Assembly: GCA_013398295.1 (NCBI GenBank)
Contig: VZSF01008207.1
Span: forward strand, 195,024 to 259,023
Direction of reading: 5' to 3'
DNA from: Chionis minor
Lineage: Eukaryota; Chordata; Aves; Charadriiformes; Chionididae
Length of the DNA stretch: 64,000 nucleotides
The notes below the pieces were generated by a model. It had not been told where the DNA came from. It did no database searches and saw only the letters and a program-made list of their open reading frames with translations. The position numbers and the translations under genes were made by a program. Positions 37,001 through 49,000 of the stretch are shown one piece after another (the stretch's first letter is position 1; each line of letters begins with the position of its first letter).

Positions 37001-40000
37001 GTCTTTGCTTCCTTTGAAATATGAACATGGGGCTATTTCTACCATTCTAATCACTCGTTTTGTGTTGTGGTTTGGGTTTTTTTTTTAATTACTAATTTCT
37101 TTAAATGTGTTGCCACATCTCTAAATTTTGCCATTACTACCTAGGGGTTTCTCTGATTTGGGGGGAGGGATTTTTTTCTTGTTCTAACTTGCTTTCATTT
37201 CACTGAATTAATTCTTCCTGAAATCTCTGAAGGATTTTGTTTTGTAAAACACGCCCCTTGTCTTGAAATTACAGACAAATCTCTTTTAGGCATTTCTGTA
37301 GAATCTGGCTTTCATAGAATCATAGAATAGTTTGAGTTGGAAGGGACCTTTAAAGGTCACCTAGTCCAACTCCCTGCAATGAGCAGGGACATCTTCCACT
37401 AGGTCAGGCTGCTCAGAGCCCCGTCCAACCTGGCCTTGAGTGTTTCCAGGATGGGGCATCTACCACCTCTCTGGGCAACCCGGTCCAGTGTTTCGCCATC
37501 CTCAGGGTAAAAAATGTCTTCCTTGCATCTAGTCTAAATCTACCCTCTTTTAGTTTAAAACCATTACCCCTTGTCCTATCACAACAGGCCCTGCTAAAAA
37601 GTTTGTCCCCATCTTTCCTGTAGGCCCCCCTTTAAGTACTGGAAGGCCACTGTAAGGTTTTCGTTACCACAGAGCATCTCATTCTCCTCCTTCAGATCCC
37701 TCCATGCAAGCTTTCTTGTAATAACAGTACAAAAAACAGTGGTAGTGACTAGGCGATTAATGAACACTTTCAAGTGAAACAAGTTTGGGTTTTTTTCTTT
37801 CCATATTCCTTGCCTTTGTGGAGGTAAAGTAGTTAATGCCTCATAGGCCTTTGCAGGCCTCTCAACTTAGGTCTTGCTGCAGACATTTTCTGAAGGCCTC
37901 ACTGGTCAGCGTGACCCACCTATCAAAGGAGTGAGTTATTTGTAAGCTTCCTCATCTGAAGTAATCCATATGTGACCACTCTTTGTTGTAATTTACTGCA
38001 TTCTGACACATAGCTTTACTTCAGTGAAGAGCAAGTGGTATATCCCAGAGATATATGAACTCTGTAACTGCCCTCTGTGGGCAGCATTGGTATCAGCAGA
38101 GGCTGTCACTGCTGCTCTGTGTTCTCACCCGTAGCCATAGGGATAGTCTGCTTCTCTTCTGACCTGAACAAAATTGTAATTCCAGTTATTCCATGACACC
38201 TTGTATATAAAAAGTCAGTCAGGCATATTCCTCAGGCTTCAGTTGTTGGGAGTTGGAGAGGCTACTATCTTTCAGTGCTCATCAGTTAATACAGTTAATA
38301 CTAATCATCCTCAAATTTCTAGCTATGATTATGTAACTAATGTCTAGTATGATTTCTGACAAAATAAATATTTTGGTATTCAGGCTTTTCTATTAAGACT
38401 TTACTTTTACTATCCCGCCCCCAGTTAAGGGATAGATGCATATGCAGAAATGCTGGAAAACCTAGTAGGTAGGGGGAGAGGATAAATATCTGATGGGTGA
38501 AATAGTTGAGACACTAACATTTCAACCTAAGTAAGTTTCAGCTAAGAAGTGTTCTCTGAGTGTGCCTTTACACAGGTGAATTAACTGTTCTTTTATTCAC
38601 TTTGTATTTTATAGTGCCTTGTACATAATACCTGTAGATTTTTTCGAAGTATAAATAACGAATACCTCTTCTTTTTCCCTCCATTCTCTAAGGAGAGCCC
38701 TTGCTGATGGAAAAAGAGCAACTATTTTGAAGCCTAATTGGCCAAAGGTTAGTTTCATATTCATTTCAAAATTGTCTTTTGTTGGTACTGCGAACCAACA
38801 TAAGAACCCAGAGTCTTAATTACAGGTTTGACCTGGGTAGATATGACAGGTTGTCATCTCTGTTTAGCAGTAATGACAGTAGAATGAACACAGTACCTTC
38901 TGGACTAGAAATTCTGCTTCAGTCAGCCCAAGTACATAGTTTTCTTGTATTTTTATATTAAAACTGTTGTTTTGACATCCTTATAAATGTTTTTACATGG
39001 TGTTCTGCATATGTAAAGACAGAAGAAAACATTTAGTACATTGTTGTGCATTGCTGTGTTATGACAATGCTTTAAAAAGAATATATGTAGTCCTCACAAT
39101 AAAAAAAATCCTGATTAATGATCAACATGTATTTCCCAATATTCTTGGCCTAAAGAAGAGTAAATAAGGGATAGTTACAAAGTTGTAAAGTAGTGCTGGA
39201 GATTCAGGGAAAAAGCAAATTTGCTCTTTTCCAAAGCCAGAGGTTAGATGCTACTCCCAGTGAATTACCTTTCTGTTTCAGTGTGCTGAGTAGTTGAAAA
39301 CTTTGTTTATTAATCATTTGACCTGAAACAGGTGGAGGAGATAACTTTTGAGAATGTAAAATTTTAATTTATATTGTTTACTGCAGCTGTTTTGGATACA
39401 AATAATTTTCTTCTTTGTGTGAATGAATGCTTGAAATTCAAACTTCTGTCCATGTAGGGTCACTACCACTTCTGTAAGGCGCTGTCATTGCTGGGGGAAC
39501 ATGAACTGGCTTTGGAAGCTAATGAGAGAGCCCAGGAACTATGCAAGAATATTCTTGAAGGACTTAAGGATCTTATTCAACAAAATGACAAGTTAAAGAA
39601 GACGTTAGAAGAAATCAATGGTAAACTTTTCTGATTTCAAGATCTACTTTGAACATAGCAGAATTCCTTCACTTCATTGGTAACTTTTCTTTGAAACTAG
39701 CTAACTCTTTTTCTTTTTTTCTTTTTTTTTTTTCCTCCCCCTTCCTCCTCCTCTTTTCTGTATAATTTTCTCTAGGTATTAAACAACATAAGCAGAAACC
39801 AAAGAAGTCACTTCTGGAGAAAAAGTAAGCAACTGTCAAGTGAGGTTTTTTCTTTTTAATTAGCAATGCTTTGTATAAGATTTAAGTAATACATAGTGTA
39901 GATATCACTTAAATTTTATTATCTATCAATAAATAAAAATGGAAGGAATAAATTGATCAGAACTGCAACCAGAGTGCAGCCTAGGAGTAAAGAGAACTTT

Positions 40001-43000
40001 TAGGAACTAAATAAGCTATCTTAAGATGTGTTCCACTTCAGAGCAATTTCCTTCAGCATTGTTTTACCCCTATTGGAAATAACAAGAAGCAGTTAATGTT
40101 TTCATGTTTTTTGTCCTCCCAACTTGAAGTACTGTTGAGGAAATTTGGTGCGTTAAAACGTCAGTGCAATCACGCCCATTTTTTTGTGTTAACTTTGCCT
40201 TACGAAGTTTGCTAGGAGATTAAGCTGATTTGAAGAACTGAATGCTAGCAAATGCATTTTGGCAATGGTAAAAATGAATGTGTATGCTAATTTAGGCTCA
40301 TAGAATATTAGGGGTTGGAAGGGACTTCCAGAGATCATCTGGTCCAACCCCCCTGCTAGAGCAGGGTGCACAGGAAACTGTAGGAAATTTGTAGGAACTT
40401 GGTTTTGCCACATCTGTTCTGTGCTTTTTGCCTTGCCCAGAGAGAATGAGAGAGATTCCACATTCACAGATTCAGCCAAGTTACAATATATGCTGTAACT
40501 TCTGTATTATACATTTTTCTGAAAGATTTTTATTGGTCTGCTTTAGTGATGTGCTATCTGTCATTCAAAAACAGTACAGTAAGTAAACTACTAAACAGCT
40601 TTTTGTAGAACTGACAATTCTGGAGGAACTTAAATTTATTTTCCTTCTATATTGCACAAATAAAATGTGCCCTTGGGCAAGATTGGTTGTTTTTTGGTTT
40701 TGTGGTTTGTTGGGTTTTTTTTTTTTAAACGTGCAGTAATTCAGTTCCTGTCCCTTTTATGGAAAACAGTGCTTTTCTTTTTTGGTTGTTAATATTTGCA
40801 TAGCTTTGGACAGTGCAATGTGAAAGTATAAGAAACGTCTGTTTGATAAAATCCTTTCAATATGCTTATGCTATTACACTTATATAAGGGGTAGTCTTTT
40901 GTTTTTTCATGATACATGTATGGTGTGTGTCTTAAATACTGGGAAAAGACATCAACACTGGAAGAACTAGAGTTCTCTCTTTTTACATATCAGAGACTGC
41001 AGTTCTTCAGAATCTCATTTAATAATCTGTCAAGAACAAAAAGAAATAGAAAAAGACAGAAAGAGAATACAGGCTGATCCTAAAGATCATCATTGTCATC
41101 AAAAACATGATACCAGGGTAAGTTACACTATGGCTGGCATTACAAGACAACCAGTGTGTTGATTTTCATTGTCCTGGAATGTGTTATTTAATGGTGTGGC
41201 CGAAACTTTGCAGCCACTGCGTTTTAATAATGGTGTACTTTCTCAGCCAAGTGCACTTTTTCCGTAATATTTAACTACCAAATCTGTGTTTAGAACTCTG
41301 GATTTGAAAGGAGGTGGGAGGTGGTTGCTTGTGAGAAGGTGGAGGCTGTATGTTACAAGGAGGAGAGGGGTCTCTTCCGAGTTACTGAAAGTGAGACAGA
41401 AGTCATGCCTGATTTAATCGACTGTCTGGTCCTGTCTGTCAACGTGCCTTCAGATGTGGGCTTCCCTTTGGCTTCAGGAGAGGATTCAGTTAATGCGTAC
41501 TGGTGTAATGGAGTTCAGTGGAAGATGCTTTAGACAGAGTTAATTCATACACAGGGCATTTGCTATACTGGAGCATTGTTTTGCACTGATATTGTGACGT
41601 CAAGGTATTTGCATGGTTATAGACTGTTATTTTCCTGCTCTGTAAATGGATTTCTTTTGAATGGAAAAAATGTTGGTTAAATAGTATGAGTAGTGTGCTT
41701 AACTGTATTGTATTTAAAAACAGGGTTTGTGTTTCTCAAATGCCTGTTTGGCTTGTGTGTTTAAAACAAGTGTAGTATAGTGCTAAAATGCAAGATGGAC
41801 TTGTGTTATTTTGGTAGCCCTTTGTAATCCTTTTGATTCGTTCTTTCAATTTAAAAGACTGTTTACAAGTACAAATGTTCTACTAGATTATTTTTATTAA
41901 CTTTTTTGGTGTGGAAGGCTTAAAAGAGAAAGTTAAGCTGTCACTTCAGTTTGGACTGCTTATGGAACCACTGCCAAAGGTAGCAGCAAAAGTGGCTTTA
42001 TTGAAATAAGATGTTGTAAAGTGAGGCTTAACAAAATCTGATGGCAGGGTTCAGTCTATTATGCTACTGCACAGAGGATATAATAGTGATTCAAAGTTAC
42101 CAATATGAGATCTTAATGCCCTGTGGTACAAGGTTATGTGCAGTATCAATCTTACCAAAGATCTGCAGCTGGTAAGGAATCTCTCAACCTCAAGGAGTAA
42201 CCTAGAGGTGTCCCAACTCAAGGGGAGATCGCTGCCGTGCTGCCAGCTACTTAGGAGGGAGAGCTCAAAAAAAGCTCACTCAGGCTGTCATGTTTATGAA
42301 GTGGTTGGCTTATAATCAAATTATGTGTGATGGAAGAGGTAAACGTGGGACTCTTGGTACCTACAACTTCCTTTGTACCTTGACCAAATTAGTTTGGGAA
42401 GAACAATCAGCTATTTATGTGTTAATGGCTGTCCTGGTTCCAGCAGGGATAAGGTTAATTTCTGTCCGGGATACAGGTATTCCATACTACATGATGCCAT
42501 GCCCAGTACTTAGGTGGGACCAGCGGTGGGAAGGTAACCCTCTTTGTACGTTCCTCCCCCAGTGTTATTGTTGTTGTTTTTCTATTTCCTTTGCTGTTCT
42601 GTTAAACTGTTTTTATCTCAACCCACGAGTTTTGCCTTTTTTCCTTCCGAGTCTCCCTCGCTGCTGTAAGGGCTGAGTGAGCAGCTGTGTGGTTCTTTGT
42701 TGCTGGCTGAAACCAAGCCACGACAGTGGCATGATGGGTCATCTCGTTTCCAAGCTCATGTACATCAAAGTTCATCACGTTAACCTGTCCCTGTGTGGGT
42801 TTTCAAAGAACAGGTTGGAACTAGAGAAGTTTATGGCCTGGTCACGGCCTCGGCCTTTACTTCCTTTGAAGCCTGAACCAAACTAGTGCTTGTTTGGTCA
42901 AGGAGCCGAGTGCATCCTTCACAGAAGCTTCATAGAGTAAACTTTGTTCTCTGTTCATGGTTGATTTTTGATCCTGAAAAATAATTAAGGATACATGTTA

Positions 43001-46000
43001 GTGAAGGATGACCAAAGAAATCCACCAACAAAAGGCTCTAATTCTGCCTTTTAGAAGGTTATTTAACTGTTGAAAATGCAATGGTGTACTATGTTGTCAG
43101 GGTTTAACCCTGGTAGGCTGCTCAGCCCCACGCAGCTGCTTGCTCACTCCCCTCGGCAGGACAGGAGAGAAAATCCTAAGTGTAAAAATGAGAAAACCCG
43201 TGGGCTGAGATAAAGACAGTTGAACAGGAAAGCAAGAGCTGCGCACACAAGCAGAGCAAAATAAGGAATTCATTCACTACTTCCAGTCAGACGATTAGCC
43301 ATATCCAGGAAAGCACAGCTACATCATGCATAATGGTTGCTTGGGAAGACAGATGCCGTAACTCCGAACTTCCCTCCCACTTTCTCCTTTTTTCCCCCAG
43401 CTTTTATTGCTGTGCACAACATCATATGGTACGGGATAGGCCTTTAGTCACCTGGTGTCAGCTGTCTTGGCTGGGTCCCCTCCCAACTTCTCATGCACCC
43501 CCAGCCTGTCGCTGGCACGGCAGTATTGGAAACGGGAAAGGCCTTGATGCCGTGCAAGCGCTGCTCAGCAACAGCTAAAACATCCCTGTGCTATCAACGC
43601 TGTTTTAATCACAAATCCAAAACACAGCACCATATGAGCTACTATGAGGACATCTAACTTTATCCCAGCCAAAACCAGTATGGATGTTTTTATTCCTTAA
43701 ACAAACACGTTCCCCTAATAGAGTGGACAGTTGGGGAATTTGGTTGGTGCTTAACTTATTTTATGTGGGTTTTGCCAGTGGATATCAGTGGTATATCACA
43801 GCTGTTGCTGCCTTAGTGCCTATCTCATGCCCAGTATCACGGTGAGCCTGTAAACCATTCTTGTGCATAAATAAATTTTTGTGAGTAGGCTGCTTTGCTC
43901 TGTGCATACAGACTGTGACAGTCCTGCTGTAACAACACGGAATTAAAAATTTAATAATCAACCTCCAATTTGCTTACAGACAGTTCTTCTCTTTCACACT
44001 AATAATTAATTTAAAAGGAACACTTGTACCTCTTCCTGATTGTCTTTACCATCATTATTGTAAGCTAATTAATAAATTGTTATAATTTAGCCTATTAAAG
44101 TGGGTTGTAAATAAGCTACATAATACAGAAACCAAGATGATAAATAATGCCAATCTGCTAGAAAGGTGAAAACAATCTAGCATGCACGTGTGAAAAAACA
44201 CTTTCAGGTTTCACAGGAGGGCGGGGCAGCAAAAAATGACTCGTTAGTGGGGAAAATGAAACCAACGTACAAGGGCAAAGGGAAGGGAAATGAGAGAACT
44301 TGTTGAAAAAGAAAGCCTTCTCTAGAACACACAAGAAGTGCTTTAAGATTTTTTTTTTTTACTATCTTAAGAAAGCTTTCATCTGCTTTTATGCTACAAA
44401 AATCTTCATAATGTAGGTCCATGTAAATTTATCTTCCTCTAGGATGAATATTACTGCAAAAAAAGGGTAGTATTTGTCAGACTGGTAGATAATATAATTT
44501 GATATGAATTTGAGGGGAAAAAAATATAAAATTACAAATATACTTTGATTAATGAAATTATTTTTCTTTACCTCTTGATTTGGAACATAATATACTCCAT
44601 TATCAATGCAATTTATGTTTAAATTTTAGTGCTTCGAGTTTTTTCTTTGTTTACATTCAGTGACTCATGTCTAATTTGTTTTTTGTTATCTGTGTGAAAC
44701 CAAACTACTATATTTCTCATTAGGTGACTGACATCCAAAGAACAGAAAGCAGAGGTTGGTCTCTGGAGTTGCCACCAAGTGAGTTCGTTTTTTGTTTATC
44801 AAGTCTGAGTTGGATTCTCCCCTTGCTGTTGCTGTTATTAAAAAGCAAGTGTATCTAGTGTTATTTTCACAACAGTAAGCTGTCATGTTTCACTTCTTTT
44901 CCTGTTAGCATGCAGCTACTTAGATACTTCTTCTCTTCTATATTTCTGTCTTATTTCCTTCGTGCTTTTGTAGTTTGAATCTACTTTACATGGATGAATT
45001 CAGAATTGAAACTAACTAAAAAGTGGAATGCTGAGTCACAGGCTAGAAATGCTTTCCCTCAGCATTAGGGAAACTGAGACTGCGATAGGATCAAGAGAGA
45101 AGTGTATGGCTAGTTTCAATGTTCATAATTCATTTGGGATTATTAAAAGCTCCATGTAGATCCTTAAGAAAATCGTCATGCACTTAAAGAGGAAGGAGGC
45201 CACAAAATATTTGTCAGAGTGGATCTTCAGCTACAAACTTTGAAGAGATGTAAGTTGGTGTCTGTATCTGTCTACACTGCTGATATTGGTGAAGCAGCAG
45301 GGTGTCGGAAGGATAGCTGTGTTTGAGAGGTTGAGGAGGGAAGAGGGGTAATGAAAAGGTGAATGTCGGGAGAAAACTGAAAATTCTTCTAGGCTAAAGA
45401 GGTCATAGGGCTATGAAATGTTGTGTTAAATGTTGCAATTTTAAAAAAACGCTGATTTCATGGTTTGGTTTTTTTTCCTGTTCTTCCTTCTTCTCCTCCT
45501 CCTCTCCCCCTCCTACTTAAGTCAGTACTGATGTAAAAGAAAATATTTGATTTGGCTTTGATTTGAAAGGAGGAGTTACTCTCTGAATGACTGGCTGATA
45601 CAAGTTTACTGTGGGTGGGGAAGAATAGCTTGCTTAGCCTTTCTTCGCTTGCGGGCTTAAGATTTGCAGGAGATTTAATGTAAAGGAACTTTATGCCACT
45701 GTATTTTATCTTGAAGTTACTGTCCTTTCTAATTTCAGTTTTTGTCTGCATGTGCTATTTTTTTGAGTTTGTGTACATTTATGTTAAATATCTTTGTTTG
45801 CTTCTAATGGGAATGTCTAGCAAAAGCAATACTCCTTCTACTAATATTTTAAAATGTTTGTGGGGTAAGTGAATCATGTTTGCTGTTGAATTGATAGATC
45901 TGCTTAAGTATTTTAAGTATAATTCAGCAGGATTTACTTGTTACTTTTTTTTTTTGAAAGTATTTTTTAAAAATCTGAAAGTAGTAATGTTTGAAGTTGC

Positions 46001-49000
46001 GTGGTATATGGGAGTAGTAGCTTCTGTAGGATTTTTTTCTGAAATAATTTTTGTTGAATGGCTTTTAAAAATCAATGGAAAAATAGTGCTGATTAATTCC
46101 TTCTTTGGTTGGGGAGAGGGAAGGCTTGTATTCCTTTATCTTCCTTAAGATTTTGTTTGGAATACTAGATCAGTTCCTTAAGGGAAGGGAACCTATATAA
46201 TGAAGAAAAGGTAATATATCTCTGTCTATAAATGGTTAAATGATGATATGGTTTAAGTGTTTTCTGGCTTTCAAAAGGATTATTGTTTTCCAACATGCAA
46301 ATGTCTCTATTTTGAGGAATTTGTGATGATTGTTAGTGTAGCTTTAGAGTTTTTAATGCATATGAAATGTTTCAACAGACACCTATTCAAACTCCTACGT
46401 GATGATTTTAAGATATGGTTCATTAAATAATTTTCAACATCTCCTGTCTTCATGACACTTGATTTTTGTTCTGATAAATTTACATTTTATGTCATTAAGT
46501 TGGTTTTAATTTTAATGAAAAATTACCTGTGGCACAAGTCATGAAGTACATATGCATATGATTTAACTTGAGAAATGAGTACAGGAGGTATCCCACTGGC
46601 TTGAGTAAGATTTACTCAAATGGGTAGATTTGTATTTTTCCATGGCGTCTTTCAGTATTTTTTATCTAATCATCTAAAATATTTCTCTGAATGTTGTGAA
46701 ATAAACATTTTTAAGCCTAGATAGTTACTGAAACTTTATATATAGGATTAGTAATACCTTTTTTGAAACTTGATTTTATGATAGTTCAGCGTTAACATAA
46801 TAATAAATCAAGCAATATGTAATGATTTAGGTAGCTGTGCCTTATGTTTGGATTCCAGTGCTTGGATGGTTTGAATCCAGGTGCTAGACTGTGTATTTTC
46901 TGTGTGATTGTGTCCCATATTAGGAAGCTACAGTTACCGTCTAAACTGCTTCTGAAAGATTAGAGCTGGAACTATCCCCTCTTGGAACAGGTAGCTGAGG
47001 CAGAAGGCAGCATTCCTGTATTTCCTTGTAAAATCCATTAGGCTTAACTAGCAAAAAGAATCTGCTGCTCTGCACCCCTTCAGCTTACCACATGTAGTAA
47101 AAAACACCTGCAATGTGATGCTCAGCACTTCTGCAGCTAAATTTGTCAGCTGCTTGTTGGTTCCTTATCAGGTTTGTTTTGTTTTTTTTTTTTGCCCCAC
47201 TGTTGGTCTAATTGTCTTGTTACTAGAAGGCAGCTCTCCCATAAGTGAATTTTGTCCCTATTGAAGTTGAGTCATTAATGCCTTGTAAAGTTCTAACTTT
47301 AAAATTCTTGAAAATTAAAAAGACTTAATCATGAGTATGCATGTGCGCATTCACATGCCTAATGTTATGCTGTTATTCCCCAGAAAATGGTTAAGAGATT
47401 ATTTTGCAGGTAATGGCATGGCTTCCTGGGTTTGGCCAATTACAATGAAGTATAAAACGTGTTTTCTTCTTCCTTGTTACTAATAAATTGTTTACTCAGC
47501 TTGTGTAGCCCTGTAACTACTCAACAGCAGTGTTAGATCTCTGAAGTTGTAAAGTGTATTAGTAAAGTTTTGTGTTAAGTCTTTGACATGAAGTTTCAGA
47601 CTTAGAAATGAATTGGTATCACATGATAGATTCTTTCTTGCCTTTGTGGTCTGGTATTTCCACATCGTCTAATATTTTATTTTGTAATCATGGACATTTA
47701 TCTTGATCTGACTCATGTTTACATTTCTAAGATTAATGCGGGTTGAACTTAACTCCTTTAGCAATGAATTTTTGAAGTAGCAGACTTTGTAAAATTTCTG
47801 TAGTCAGTTTTGAACATACATAGTGATCTATTATTCTCTTTTAAAATATCAACTAGTAGTGAATAATATCAACTGTGGTTTTGTATAACATACGGATTTC
47901 TTCAGCTTCGAATCCACTTTAATATTTGTTAACAAATATTGTAGAGTTAGATCGTATCTTACAGAATTTTAAGATTCTTCTGTTTATTTGAACTATCTTT
48001 CTCCTTTATAGGATTAATAAAATCCTATGCTATTTAATAAAATAATATCAAATTCATACTAGAACAGTCAGGGGTGGCTTTTTTAAAACTTCTCGGTTGT
48101 GTTAGTCTTCAATATTCTAAATGTTTAAGATCTGCTATTTATAAAGCAAAATGTGAGTTTCGAGTGCATTTTTTTTTTTCCTGTTCTTTTGGGTGGTGGT
48201 CATTTTCCCTGAAATACTTTTACAGGCCGAAGTCATCAAAACAAAGGAAGGCCAAAACCCAAACCTGGTGACTCTGAGAAAACGAGGTAAGAAATTTTAT
48301 TTGTTTTTTAATTTATTATTATTTTGAGATATTTTATGTAGCACTTAAAAAGGAGTTAATGCAACTTTGACTTGCTGCTTGCTCTTTGCCAACTGCTTTG
48401 TTTATATCATTTACATACTCTTCAGGGTACAGTTCATGTTAAGATAGCTGATTAAAGTTTACACAATTCCAGTGTTCATGAAGAGCCTGAGTTATTACTT
48501 GAAAATAAATTATTTCCCAAAGCTCAGTTGAATTTCAGTAAATGAAGGCATAATTTTAATAAACACTGTTTAAAAACTGTTGCCCAAAAGCAAGTCACAC
48601 AGTGTAGCCATAACAAAATACTTTCTTCCTTTACAGCAAAAGATAGCAGGAATCATGTTCCAACTGTTACATTCAAACTTACACCACAACATAACTCGCC
48701 CTCTATCTTATTTTCAAGGCCTCTTTGTACTGGTTCTACTCTTTGTACCAAATAATTTTAAAAACTTTTCTGGCTTCATATGCTTACCAAGAAGGAGAGA
48801 TCAAACTGTGAGGAGAGCATTGCAAGTCAGTCTCAGGACTGAATACTAGAAAAGAACTTCTACGTAGAGTTCTTTACTTGTTTGTAGCTTTGAATTTTCA
48901 CTTAAAGCATATTGATGCCGGATTTTAAGTACACGAATAATCCCTGTGGAACATCCTGAATGTAAATGAGTACGTTTGATGGTTTGGGGCCAAAATTAAA

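Larger units (their letters stand above)
35319..38692 (+). other. TTC3: TTC3 intron after coding exon 9
   Basis: A 3.4 kb intron containing copy 2 of the diverged repeat (about 35640-36640) and a CR1 fragment (37312-37662). Open frames at 35954-36448 lie in the repeat. Confidence 0.75.
41118..44723 (+). other. TTC3: TTC3 intron after coding exon 13
   Basis: A 3.6 kb intron dominated at 41952-43687 by three LTR-type insertions. The flanks are AT-rich and show nothing else. A 66-codon frame at 44686-44886 (-) is antisense to the next exon. Confidence 0.8.

Noticed and set aside
42290..42676. A 128-codon + strand frame
   Set aside because: It crosses from the old LTR element into the nested solo LTR, so it cannot be an ancestral gene.
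41952..43687. The LTR cluster as one full provirus
   Set aside because: The two related LTRs are in opposite orientation and each has its own flanking duplication. No gag, pol or env-like coding sequence lies between them.
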